Assembly: GCF_004337365.2 (NCBI RefSeq)
Contig: NZ_CP044016.1
Span: forward strand, 1,550,001 to 1,614,000
Length of the DNA: 64,000 nucleotides
DNA from: Rhizosphaericola mali
GTDB lineage: Bacteria > Bacteroidota > Bacteroidia > Chitinophagales > Chitinophagaceae
Direction of reading: 5' to 3'
Shown here: positions 36,522 to 44,855 of the stretch, in pieces
How positions within the stretch are numbered: position 1 is the first letter of the stretch
Layout of the letters: every line of letters starts with the position of its first letter
Program-made: the position numbers and the translations under genes
The notes under the pieces: model-generated
Seen by the model: only the letters and a program-made list of their open reading frames with translations
Database searches by the model: none
Told to the model about the DNA's origin: nothing

Positions 36522-37433
36522 ATGGTCGATATTACACATAAAATATATACTTTAAGAAAAGCAATTGCAAGTGCAGAAGTGAACGTTTCCTCTATTGAGA
36601 CTATTAATAAGATAAAAAATAATGAAGTTCCCAAAGGAAATATCTTCGAGTTTGCAAGAGCCGCAGGTTTATTAGGCATCAAAAAAACAAGTGATTTGAT
36701 TCCAGATTGCCATCCATTACCCATTGAGTACACATCTATCAACTATGAAATTATTGATTTAACAATCAAAATAATATTAGAAGTTCATACAATTTATCGC
36801 ACTGGAGTAGAGGTGGAAGCAATGCACGGCGCATCCATCGTTGCACTGACTATGTATGATATGTTGAAACCAATCGACAAGGGAATTACAATCAATAATA
36901 TAAAATTAGAACACAAATCAGGAGGCAAATCAGACTATAAAAAAGTAAAAATTGCAGACTTGAATGTAGCTATTATAGTTTGTTCCGATTCTATTTCACA
37001 AAATCAATCAGAGGATACTGCAGGATTGTATATTATGAAAAAAATGAAAGAATTTGGTATACAAACGATTGATTATAGTATAATTCCAGATAACTCCAAT
37101 GGAATTAGTCAAAAAGCGCAGCAACTGTGTAACGATTATTTTGATCTTTTAATATTCAGTGGTGGTACTGGACTTTCTGACCGAGATAATACACCCGATG
37201 CCATATTGCCATTATTGACAAAACAAGTGGATGGTCCTATGGAAATTGCGCGTAATTATGGTCAAGAAAGAATGCCGTATTCTATGCTATCCAGAGGTGT
37301 AGCAGGATTTATAGACCAAACATTTGTATTGACAATTCCGGGTTCAAAAAACGCAGCGGAAGATTACATGAATGCTTTATTCCCCTATTTATTTCACGTA
37401 TTTCAAGTAGCTAATGGATTTAAACATTCTTAA
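36522..37433 (+). CDS. MoaC-MoaB fusion protein
   Basis: A 303-residue two-domain protein. The MoaC half (about 1-150) has CHPLPIEYTSI, YRTGVEVEAMHGASIVALTMYDM and KLEHKSGGKSDY, and makes cyclic pyranopterin monophosphate. The MoaB/MogA half (about 155-303) has VCSDSISQNQSEDTAG, FSGGTGLSDRDNTPDA and LTIPGSKNAAEDYMNALFPYL, and adenylylates molybdopterin for MoeA. Such MoaCB fusions are known in Bacteroidota. It joins an early and a late step of the pathway in one chain. Confidence 0.95.
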   Translation: MVDITHKIYTLRKAIASAEVNVSSIETINKIKNNEVPKGNIFEFARAAGLLGIKKTSDLIPDCHPLPIEYTSINYEIIDLTIKIILEVHTIYRTGVEVEAMHGASIVALTMYDMLKPIDKGITINNIKLEHKSGGKSDYKKVKIADLNVAIIVCSDSISQNQSEDTAGLYIMKKMKEFGIQTIDYSIIPDNSNGISQKAQQLCNDYFDLLIFSGGTGLSDRDNTPDAILPLLTKQVDGPMEIARNYGQERMPYSMLSRGVAGFIDQTFVLTIPGSKNAAEDYMNALFPYLFHVFQVANGFKHS

Positions 37434-37436
37434 AAT

Positions 37437-38018
37437 ATGGTGAGAGGTATTGTCATGTGTGGCGGGCAAAGTACGCGAATGAGGTCCGATAAAGGTTTAA
37501 TGAAGTTTCATTCGCAATATTGGGTAGAAATTGCTTATCAAAAATTGAATAGCTTAAATATTCCAGTGAGTATTTCAATAAATACAACACAATTGAAAAA
37601 TTATTCACAATTTTTACCTCAATACAATTATATTGTAGATAACAAAAAGTTTGATGTAAAAGGTCCACTAATTGGAATAATATCTGCACATTTAAAATTT
37701 CCCAAGGACGACTTATTGATTCTCGCGACAGATATGTTACTTTTAAAAAAAGAGACGTTAAACTATATCATTCAATTAAATTTGAATAATTCAAAAGACG
37801 TAACATTGTACCAAACGGATCAATATTTGCAACCATTATGCGCTATTTATACAAAAAATGCGCTAGATACAATCATTCAACAAGTGTTGTCCGATGAAAT
37901 AAAACATTATAGTTTAAAAAGTATTATTCAATCCTTAAATACAGAATTTGTACAATCCGAAATTACTTCCGAGTTCCAAAATTTCAATACTATTGAAGAA
38001 TTTAAAAATCTTCTTTAA
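37437..38018 (+). CDS. mobA: Molybdenum cofactor guanylyltransferase
   Basis: A 193-residue nucleotidyltransferase with GIVMCGGQSTRMRSDKGLM at the start, KGPLIGIISAH and ILATDMLLL. MobA attaches GMP to make the dinucleotide cofactor used by FdhF/DMSO-reductase-type enzymes, matching the oxidoreductase at 26594. Last gene of the operon; it overlaps the convergent gene at 38015 by four bases. Confidence 0.9.
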   Translation: MVRGIVMCGGQSTRMRSDKGLMKFHSQYWVEIAYQKLNSLNIPVSISINTTQLKNYSQFLPQYNYIVDNKKFDVKGPLIGIISAHLKFPKDDLLILATDMLLLKKETLNYIIQLNLNNSKDVTLYQTDQYLQPLCAIYTKNALDTIIQQVLSDEIKHYSLKSIIQSLNTEFVQSEITSEFQNFNTIEEFKNLL

Positions 38019-38506
38019 TCATTATCTGTTTTAACAATCAACTCGACTAACTGAAAGCAACTACGAGCAGGTTTCTTTTCATCGGGTACAATTATTCTTA
38101 AGGGTCCCTTTTCTTTTGGCAAAACTTTTCCGTCCATTTCGTCTGCAATAATAACCACTCGGTCTGTAAAATTAGAATCTAGTTCAGCTAAGGAAAACAA
38201 TACTTTATAACCATCAGCACATTTTGCAATTACATATTTTGATAAATTTTTTCCACGCAAATTAGTGCCCATCGTAGCGCCAGCTTTTGTTAAAATAGAC
38301 TGTATAGAATAACCACCATAAACGTGTTTATTACCAACTTTGTCTATAAAATTTACCTCTATTTTAGGAAATAAATGTAGATTTTCCAATGTCAAAGTTT
38401 GAGGTATTAAAACATCACCAGATACTTTCAATAAAAAATTTTGTTGACTAAAACTTGTAATACTAATAAATATTAAAACAAGTAATATAGATAGCGTTTT
38501 TTTCAT
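38015..38506 (-). CDS. Small exported protein with sulfite-oxidase-type molybdopterin fold
   Basis: A 163-residue protein from ATG 38506, with signal peptide (LSILLVLIFISITSFSQ) and a shortened oxidoreductase molybdopterin-binding domain: LKVSGDVLIPQTLTLENLHLFP, GYSIQSILTKAGAT, DGYKVLFSLAELD and GPLRIIVPDEKKPARSCFQL. Full sulfite oxidases are far longer and carry the catalytic Cys in a larger domain, so true cofactor binding is doubtful. It sits next to the mo genes on the opposite strand. Function unknown. Confidence 0.75.
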   Translation of the reverse strand: MKKTLSILLVLIFISITSFSQQNFLLKVSGDVLIPQTLTLENLHLFPKIEVNFIDKVGNKHVYGGYSIQSILTKAGATMGTNLRGKNLSKYVIAKCADGYKVLFSLAELDSNFTDRVVIIADEMDGKVLPKEKGPLRIIVPDEKKPARSCFQLVELIVKTDND

Positions 38507-38512
38507 AATCAA

Positions 38513-39391
38513 AGATATTAGAATAACTTAAATAAAAACTACTGTACCATAAAAATAAATTACAATAACTGCAACATACAATAAAAGTAAAAAAAATGAC
38601 AATTTTAATAGATGTTGAATAGAAATTATTATCTACCGACAAATTGAAAATGCATTTTCTTTATCTATACATCTATTAACTATCTTATTATACAGTAAGT
38701 TTTTATATGTGATATGATTAAGAAATGAACAAAAAGTACAATTTTAAAATCTATAAAATGGTAATGCAGCAAATTAAAAATGTGGAAGTATTTATTCGTA
38801 AATATAGTCACTCAAAGTGATCATTTATTAATGGGGGGAAATCTGTCATAGCTTAAATAAATTTTACTAAAATAATATAGCCTGAAATATTAAAAAATGG
38901 AAGGGACGCTCCTTTTAAATGAACTATACATTTTTCAATAGATAATTTATTAGTTAGTTTTTTGCATCAAATACTAGTAAAACCCACCCAAAAAAGCAAT
39001 TTATTTATGCTTTCAAATATTGAAAATGATTCACTATAGTTCGTTTTTGCATATTAAAACTACTATGAATGGTGCTTTTGTCACTGTTGGAGTATAAACG
39101 CAAGCAATGCTTTTCTAATTTTCTTATTCAAGAAATTCTTTTATTATAGATATGATTGTTCCATATGTTCTATAAATATACTAAATAATCCCGCTTACGT
39201 TATATTTCTATACATAAGATTGATTATCCACTTATTTATCTTTTTTCAATTGAATTATCAAATAGCTACAATAGATGTTTGCGTTAACAATATACCATAG
39301 TCTCAAGTCTTTTAGTAGTGGTGATATAAATTGATTTTAAGCCTGATTATAAAATAAATAATCAGGCTTAAAATTAATTTATGATAAAAAA
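38513..39391. other. Gene-free gap upstream of the mo/hxl boundary
   Basis: About 880 nt, highly AT-rich with stops in all frames. I see only the bidirectional hairpin at 39338 and no protein family signature, tRNA or repeat array. Confidence 0.5.
39338..39371. terminator. Terminator after hxlA
   Basis: TAAGCCTGATTAT and AATAATCAGGCTTA form a stem of about 12 bp with a short A/T loop; T- or A-rich flanks on both sides. It ends the hxlB-hxlA transcript. Confidence 0.8.
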
Positions 39392-40018
39392 TTAATTAAA
39401 TGCGGCTTTCAAAGCTTCTGCGGCTTTAGCTGGATCAGCTGCACTATAGATAGCACCACCAGCAACTGCTACTTCAGCACCTGCGGCTAACACATCTTTA
39501 ATACTGTTTGCATTAACACCACCAGCAATGGAAAATGGAACACCAGCTTCAATACCTTCATTGATTAATGTTTGAATAGAATATCCAGGCAATGCTTGTT
39601 CGTCCAAACCTGCATGTAATTCAACAAAAGCAACCCCCATTGCAGACACTTCTTTCGCTCTTTGTACTCGATTTTTAACACCGATGGTATCAACTACTAC
39701 TTTTTTACCTAATTTATTTGCTGCGGCAACAGCTCCTTTGATTGTAGCATCATCTACAGTACCCATAACAGTTACTAAATCTGCACCAGCATTGAATGCC
39801 ATTTCAGCTTCTAATGCCCCAGTATCGGCTGTTTTCATATCAGCAAATACTAATTTATCAGGGTGCGCTGCTTTCATAGCTGTTACAACTTTCAAACCTT
39901 CTTGTTTGATCAACGGAGTACCTAATTCTATAATATCCACATATGGAGCGACTTTTGCTGCTAATTCTAATGCAGCTTCTGTAGAAAGCAAATCAATTGC
40001 TACTTGTAATTTTGCCAT
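39392..40018 (-). CDS. hxlA: 3-hexulose-6-phosphate synthase
   Basis: A 208-residue orotidine-decarboxylase-fold enzyme: KLQVAIDLLSTEAALELA, DIIELGTPLIKQEGL, VFADMKTADTGALEAEMAF with the catalytic Asp/Lys, ADLVTVMG and AGGVNANSI. It condenses formaldehyde with ribulose 5-phosphate. Twenty-six nt follow hxlB on the same strand, giving a complete RuMP formaldehyde-fixing pair. A KGPDC-type role in ascorbate use is an alternative but hxlB beside it argues against that. Confidence 0.92.
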   Translation of the reverse strand: MAKLQVAIDLLSTEAALELAAKVAPYVDIIELGTPLIKQEGLKVVTAMKAAHPDKLVFADMKTADTGALEAEMAFNAGADLVTVMGTVDDATIKGAVAAANKLGKKVVVDTIGVKNRVQRAKEVSAMGVAFVELHAGLDEQALPGYSIQTLINEGIEAGVPFSIAGGVNANSIKDVLAAGAEVAVAGGAIYSAADPAKAAEALKAAFN

Positions 40019-40044
40019 GATTGTTTTATTTAATATTTATTTAA

Positions 40045-40611
40045 TTATTCTAGATTGGCGTGTTTGGGCCATAGTTCTTCTTTTGTTTTACCTGAGTTTT
40101 CCCATAAAACAGAAAATATAGCATCTAATACAAATAATGTACTTTGTTCAAATAAACTACCTGCATATTGTTGAGATATATTTTCCGAAAAATCTGTTTT
40201 TTGTGCAGCGGGAATTTGAATTATATGGTTGGCTATTTCTGCTAATGGATTGTCCTTATTAGTAGTGATTGCCAAAATTTTAGTATTTACTTTTTTTGCC
40301 TTTTCGGCAGCAATTAAAACTGTACTAGTTGTTCCTGAACCTGAAGCAACTATTAATATATCATTTTCCAATATTGCTGGAGTTACTATTTCACCAACTA
40401 CAAAAACATTCAATCCTAAATGCATAAAACGCATAGCCGCCATTTTTAATGCAAGTCCACTCCTACCAGTTCCCATGAAAAAAATACGGTTTGCTGATAC
40501 CATTGCATTTTTGGCAAGGTTCAATTCTACTTCAGAAACATTCAACAAAACTTGTCGATTTTCAATTAATATATCTTGTATTTTATTTAAAATATTTTGC
40601 TTTTGTGACAT
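40045..40611 (-). CDS. hxlB: 6-phospho-3-hexuloisomerase
   Basis: A 188-residue SIS-domain protein: NRIFFMGTGRSGLALKMAAMRFMHLG, DILIVASGSGTTSTVLIAAEKAK and SLFEQSTLFVLDAIFSVL near the C-terminus. It converts hexulose 6-phosphate to fructose 6-phosphate, completing formaldehyde assimilation or detoxification. First gene of the operon, divergent from an AraC regulator 130 nt away. Confidence 0.92.
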   Translation of the reverse strand: MSQKQNILNKIQDILIENRQVLLNVSEVELNLAKNAMVSANRIFFMGTGRSGLALKMAAMRFMHLGLNVFVVGEIVTPAILENDILIVASGSGTTSTVLIAAEKAKKVNTKILAITTNKDNPLAEIANHIIQIPAAQKTDFSENISQQYAGSLFEQSTLFVLDAIFSVLWENSGKTKEELWPKHANLE

Positions 40612-40741
40612 CTATCCATGTTTAACATTGCAAAAGTAAAATAGAATAACAGGGAATGTAAAGACAATAATTGCAATAGATAGCATAATAATAGCACGAA
40701 AAACTGTCCCCAAAAAAAAGTTGTAAATTTGTAATTGTAAT

Positions 40742-41653
40742 GTGTTTGATATGAAAGATTCAATTTTAAATATTCCAATAAACTATGTAAATACTGAGCC
40801 TGCGGACAATAAGCGTAGTTTCGGTATGGAATCTTTTGAATTATCCGTATTGGAAACATTTGAAACAACTACAATAAAACAGCGGTTCCAAGAACCGATC
40901 TTTTACAACTTATTGAGAGGTAAAAAATTGATGAAATTTAAAAATGATATTCCTATTGAGTATCTTCCTGGAAGCACTATGATCGTTCCGCCAAATTTGG
41001 AAATGGAAGTTAATTTTCCTGATTCAAGTTTAGTAAATCCTACTCAATGCCTTTCTCTGACGATTGATAAAATGAAAATCGCCAGTTCATTATCTTTATT
41101 AAATGAACGATATCCACGACTGGATGGTCAACTATGGCAACTTTCAATGAAAGATTATAGTGTATTTACAAATGAAGAAATTTCTTCCCTAATATATAAA
41201 TTGTATCATCTTGCAAATCAAAATACGCAAGAAGCTAGAATAATAGCAGAGCTAACCTTGACGGAACTATTGGTATTACTTTTTCAATCGCAAAATAGAA
41301 AGGATTTATTTCTTAATAATAGCTTTGGTGCATTAAATGACTTAGTGAGATATATTCAAGACAATTTGGATAGTGAACTTACTATAGCGTTTTTATCTCA
41401 ACAAATGTCCATGAGCAAAACCACTTTGTTTCGTACTTTTAAAAGAGAATTTAATATTACACCGCTAGAATATATCAATAAAGCTAGAATAGAAAGAGCC
41501 AAAAGAATATTGATTGAACAGCCTCATCTGACTATTGCAGAAATAAGTTATCTAGTCGGTTTTGAAAATCCTAATTATTTTACTCGATTGTTTAAGCAAT
41601 ATTTACATACGACTCCTACTATACTTAGAAAAACAAACCAAAAATTAAGTTAG
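40742..41653 (+). CDS. AraC-family regulator divergent from hxlBA
   Basis: A 303-residue protein with an N-terminal ligand-binding half of the AraC_N/AraC-type cupin class and a C-terminal pair of helix-turn-helix motifs (IAFLSQQMSMSKTTLFRTFKREF, TIAEISYLVGFENPNYFTRLFKQ). An in-frame ATG at 40751 (MKDSIL) is an alternative start. Being divergent from hxlBA, it probably controls those genes, a role played by MarR/HxlR in bacilli; inducer unknown. Confidence 0.88.
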   Translation: MFDMKDSILNIPINYVNTEPADNKRSFGMESFELSVLETFETTTIKQRFQEPIFYNLLRGKKLMKFKNDIPIEYLPGSTMIVPPNLEMEVNFPDSSLVNPTQCLSLTIDKMKIASSLSLLNERYPRLDGQLWQLSMKDYSVFTNEEISSLIYKLYHLANQNTQEARIIAELTLTELLVLLFQSQNRKDLFLNNSFGALNDLVRYIQDNLDSELTIAFLSQQMSMSKTTLFRTFKREFNITPLEYINKARIERAKRILIEQPHLTIAEISYLVGFENPNYFTRLFKQYLHTTPTILRKTNQKLS

Positions 41654-41669
41654 ATCCAAAATAATCTAT

Positions 41670-42498
41670 TTAATTAGATTGTATATCTCCAGAATTCTCC
41701 ACATTAATTTGATTATCTTTTGGTAATAATTTCACATTTTCCAATGTAGGAAATGTTACATTTTTTAATTGAATAGCTAGTTTCGCATCTAATCTACTAC
41801 ATTCCCAATTTATATTTTTTAAACGTAGATGTTGGACATTATTTACGCTAAGAGCCCAGACACCATCAGGAGTAGTTGTAGGTGTAAACTTTACGTCAAT
41901 ATTTTCCAATGTAATATGATCAAAATAACCTCCATTGTGACTATGAATATAAAAAGCACCTCTTATACTATCTGCTACTATATTTGTAATTAATATATTA
42001 TTTGCATTATTTTCCCTATTCAAATTAAGCATCAATGCATTATCCATATTATGCATTTTTAAATCATTAATAGTAACATTATTGATGTCTCCTTTAGTTA
42101 CACCCCAACCTCCAGGTTGTATATAAATACCAGCTAGCATATTTGTTCTATGCGCCGCACCAGAAGTTCTATGTGTAAAGACTCCAGGTCCTTCAAAACT
42201 AGAATGTTCAATTTTTACACCATCAACGGGCATAATCACACGAATACCATTACAAGATGAGTTAATTTTACAATCTGTAATAACAAAATTATTCCAATAC
42301 CCTCCAGCAATTGCATCATCTCCTGTTTCGAATGTACTATTCCTAATCAATATATTATTACCACCTCGAATATGTATACCGTCCCAACCTTGTTTTATAT
42401 GCATATTTTGTAATATTACATTATCCAAACTATATCCCAGTATGGCATAATTACCTGCTTTTTGCACTGTAATATTTGATATTGTTATATTTCTGGAA
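41670..42498 (-). pseudogene. GH28 polygalacturonase, C-terminal piece (split by IS)
   Basis: Right-handed beta-helix repeats of a GH28 glycosidase: NILIRNSTFETGDDAIAGG with the catalytic Asp pair, CNGIRVIMPVDGVKIEHSSF and NVTINDLKMHNMDNALML. The frame continues upstream of the first ATG through LPSRNITISNITVQKAG to the insertion point at 42498. The N-terminal part is at 44848-45394; joining them across one copy of the 8-bp target restores an uninterrupted frame of about 455 codons. The intact enzyme would have cut pectin-type polysaccharides. Confidence 0.88.
42491..42498. repeat. 8-bp target site duplication, left copy
   Basis: TTCTGGAA directly outside the element end. The same octamer is at 44848-44855 on the other side. 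Confidence 0.92.
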
Positions 42499-42552
42499 GG
42501 TAGTTGTGTAGTCTAGACACAATTCAATTTCAAAATAAAAAAAATAAAAAAA

Positions 42553-42861
42553 ATGATTATAATTATAACAAAAAAAGATTTAGGAGATAAAAATATTAAT
42601 ATCATAAAAGAGGATTCAATTAATATTAAAATTCCAATACCTAATTTAGAAAATGATGAAACTTTTTTTCTTGACGGTGTTTTTTGTAAAAAAATAAACG
42701 ATACAAAAGAAGAGAAAAGGACTGGTATATTAAACGTAGAATATAAGAGATCCTTAATTTTGAAAATTCTAAATGGTTCTTCTTTAGAAGATATAAAATT
42801 GATAATAGATTCAACAATGGGGTCAATTAATGATAAATTATTCTTCCATTCTATTGATTAA
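42553..42861 (+). CDS. IS passenger protein, 102 residues, unknown
   Basis: A hypothetical protein, Lys/Ile/Asp-rich, without signal peptide or membrane helix. Nothing in it matches a family I know. It starts 54 nt inside the left end of the element and converges on the next small gene, overlapping its 3' end by 24 nt. Base use is more AT-rich than the flanking chromosomal genes. Confidence 0.5.
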   Translation: MIIIITKKDLGDKNINIIKEDSINIKIPIPNLENDETFFLDGVFCKKINDTKEEKRTGILNVEYKRSLILKILNGSSLEDIKLIIDSTMGSINDKLFFHSID

Positions 42862-43044
42862 TTTTTCATATGGCTCTTTTGTAATTATATGGTATTTATT
42901 CCTTTCCCCATTAATTGGAGAAGATAACATAATCTGAGTATATCCATTTTCCACTTTTGCTATTGATACAATATGATTCTTAGAAATAACTCTCTCTAAT
43001 GGAGTTTCTTTACTATTATCTATTAAGTGTATAAATTCTTTCAT
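42838..43044 (-). CDS. IS passenger protein, 68 residues, unknown
   Basis: Sequence begins MKEFIHLIDNSKETPLERVI and continues with a beta-strand-rich part (HIVSIAKVENGYTQIMLSS) and EPYEKLINRMEE. The pattern resembles short LytTR-like or single-domain regulatory proteins, but the match is weak. Convergent with the 102-residue gene. Confidence 0.5.
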   Translation of the reverse strand: MKEFIHLIDNSKETPLERVISKNHIVSIAKVENGYTQIMLSSPINGERNKYHIITKEPYEKLINRMEE

Positions 43045-43126
43045 ATTTTGTTTTGCCTAAAATACAAACTTAGTACGAACTTTAAATAAAAAACATAAAT
43101 TTGTTCTGAAAATATTAAGCTACGTA

Positions 43127-43270
43127 CTTATTTTGCCTCCAGAAACCGACCAAGTTTAAGCATTTAAGTAAGACGTAATAAAATATGCCAAAAGTACGGT
43201 GGCCACGTTTAGACGTGAGGTCACTTATTTTGGCATATACGTTCTTGGTCGGGCGTTGGAGGCAAATAAG
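43127..43270. other. Large palindromic structured segment inside the transposon
   Basis: Four nested pairings: CTTATTTTGCCTCCA (43127-43141) with TGGAGGCAAATAAG (43257-43270); ACCGACCAAG (43145-43154) with CTTGGTCGGG (43244-43253); ATATGCCAAAA (43183-43193) with TTTTGGCATAT (43228-43238); and an apical GTGGCCACGT/ACGTGAGGTCAC stem. The total is a roughly 144-nt elongated stem with internal loops and bulges. It could be a structured RNA or a folded single-strand recombination site; see findings. Confidence 0.7.
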
Positions 43271-43345
43271 TTGGCTTCACGTCGCTTTTTTAAGACAAAT
43301 TTATCCTTTAGGAGCCTTAGGAATATATCTTAAACCGACCAAAAA

Positions 43346-43747
43346 ATGAACAAGATCCCAAATTGGATTAGATGGACTTTGGTTCCCATTAGTGTTATTG
43401 TGTTTTTTACTTTATTACCTGTATTATTTAAAACTTTAGTTGAATTTTTAGGATTTTTACCCCCAAATAGTCGTATGTATAAATACTATACAGTACCACT
43501 AATTGATGGTATTAGTGCAGCATTAACAGTTTATATTCCATCAGAAGAAATTGCTCCATCTAAAAGCAAAATTGTAGCACTTGTAATTGTATTAATAATT
43601 TCTATTCTAGCTTTGATTACCATATTACTAAATTTAAGATTTTTAGACATTAAACAATATATTAGCATTATTGCTATTTTGGTATTTTCTTGGGCTGTAT
43701 ATTTAAATATACCAAAATCGAAAGAAGTTAAAATTGTGAGAAAATAG
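43346..43747 (+). CDS. IS passenger membrane protein, 133 residues
   Basis: Three hydrophobic segments: WTLVPISVIVFFTLLPVLF, IVALVIVLIISILALITILL and YISIIAILVFSWAVYL, with a basic C-terminus. No family recognised. It starts right after an ACCGACCA sequence that also occurs in the palindromic segment just upstream, suggesting the two travel together. Confidence 0.6.
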   Translation: MNKIPNWIRWTLVPISVIVFFTLLPVLFKTLVEFLGFLPPNSRMYKYYTVPLIDGISAALTVYIPSEEIAPSKSKIVALVIVLIISILALITILLNLRFLDIKQYISIIAILVFSWAVYLNIPKSKEVKIVRK

Positions 43748-43789
43748 TCTCATTTTATCCATTTCACATATTTTACGTAATTTCACGTT

Positions 43790-43948
43790 ATGGAGAAGAA
43801 AAAAACAAAATCTATGGAGGAATTGGTAAATAACTATAACAAGATAGTTAAGAAAGCCCAACAAAATAATAATAGTAATGAACTTTTTAATAGGTTATTA
43901 AAAAAGGCAACTATAAAACCTAGGCAATCCGATTCAAAATCTCGTTAA
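43790..43948 (+). CDS. IS passenger small basic protein, 52 residues
   Basis: ATG at 43790, TAA at 43946. It is highly charged and helical (MEKKKTKSMEELVNNYNKIV, then Asn/Lys-rich). It follows the membrane protein by 42 nt and overlaps the 3' end of the transposase on the other strand by 29 nt. Unknown function; weak evidence for expression. Confidence 0.4.
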   Translation: MEKKKTKSMEELVNNYNKIVKKAQQNNNSNELFNRLLKKATIKPRQSDSKSR

Positions 43949-44795
43949 ATAAATTTCCTTGATATAACTTATGCATGTATCTAAAAGATACTTCATCTAT
44001 GTATTTTTGAAGATGTTTTTTAGATACATGAATATAAGATCCATTTATAGTTCGCTTTACATGGGACCAAAATCCCTCTAACGTATTTGTATAAATATTA
44101 CCATCAACATATTGACCTCTTCCATGATCTACGAATAAGTGATTATACCTGCTTGATAAACCATTATAACCATGCCATTCGTCTGTAAATACTGTACTAT
44201 TTTTCTTTACATTGCTATTGATTAGAGGTTGAATACTTTCTTTTCTTGTATTGTCAACTACAAAACATTTTACTCTTCCACCTCTTTCTAATATACCCAA
44301 TACAGGTGTTTTATCTTTGAAACTGCGACCTTGGCATTTTTCTACTTTTTTATCCTTATGCCTATTTTTATTTTTCCCTCCAACAAAAGTTTCATCACAC
44401 TCAATTGTACCTTCTAAAAGATCAAAAGAGTTATCCTGCATTAATTTTTTTATTTGGTGTGACATTCTTAATGCTGTTTTATAACATACATCCAATGCTC
44501 TTTCTAATTCTTTTGCAGAAACTCCATTTTTAGATGTTGAATAAAGATATATAGCATAAAACCAATAAGTTAATGGAGTAGTAGTTTTTTCGAAAATAGT
44601 ATCTTTCGTAGGATATAGTTGATTTCCACATTTAGAACATTGGTAAGATCGTCTATGTTTAGTCCTTTTGTATGTTCCAACTTGATTACATTTAGGACAT
44701 ACACAACCTTCATATCTTAAAGAAAAAACCTTATCCAAACAAGCATCCTCATTTGGATAATCTTTCATAAAATTGGATATAGTATACTTTGACAT
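43920..44795 (-). CDS. IS1595-family (ISXO2-like) transposase
   Basis: A 291-residue transposase from ATG 44795. The N-terminal zinc ribbon has CPKCNQ and CSKCGNQ; the DDE-like core has ECDETFVGGKNKNRHKDK, FTDEWHGYNGL and NTLEGFWSHVKRTINGSY, matching the ISXO2-like domain. It appears intact and probably active, as both the inverted repeats and the target duplication are preserved. Confidence 0.94.
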   Translation of the reverse strand: MSKYTISNFMKDYPNEDACLDKVFSLRYEGCVCPKCNQVGTYKRTKHRRSYQCSKCGNQLYPTKDTIFEKTTTPLTYWFYAIYLYSTSKNGVSAKELERALDVCYKTALRMSHQIKKLMQDNSFDLLEGTIECDETFVGGKNKNRHKDKKVEKCQGRSFKDKTPVLGILERGGRVKCFVVDNTRKESIQPLINSNVKKNSTVFTDEWHGYNGLSSRYNHLFVDHGRGQYVDGNIYTNTLEGFWSHVKRTINGSYIHVSKKHLQKYIDEVSFRYMHKLYQGNLFNEILNRIA

Positions 44796-44823
44796 AAACA
44801 AATATAATCAATAAAAACTATAT

Positions 44824-44847
44824 TTGTGTTTTGAGTACACATCTGCC
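44824..44847. repeat. Right terminal inverted repeat of the IS
   Basis: TTGTGTTTTGAGTACACATC then TGCC, the reverse complement form of the left end at 42499-42522 (19 of 24 positions match). Confidence 0.9.
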
Positions 44848-44855
44848 TTCTGGAA
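44848..44855. repeat. 8-bp target site duplication, right copy
   Basis: TTCTGGAA, identical to 42491-42498. Confidence 0.92.

Larger units (their letters stand above)
42499..44847. mobile_element. IS1595-family transposon with passenger genes (2349 bp)
   Basis: Bounded by TTCTGGAA duplications (8 bp, the size typical of IS1595). The ends are imperfect inverted repeats of 24 bp: left GGTAGTTGTGTAGTCTAG then ACACAA (42499-42522), right end read inward GGCAGATGTGTACTCAAA then ACACAA (44847-44824), 19 of 24 positions equal. It carries one transposase gene and at least three or four small unrelated frames, plus a palindromic segment at 43127-43270. It is inserted in a GH28 gene. Confidence 0.92.

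Noticed and set aside
43127-43270. True integron attC site.
   Set aside because: The shape is suggestive, but the R'/R'' consensus is not clear and no integrase is in the window; kept only as a structured segment.
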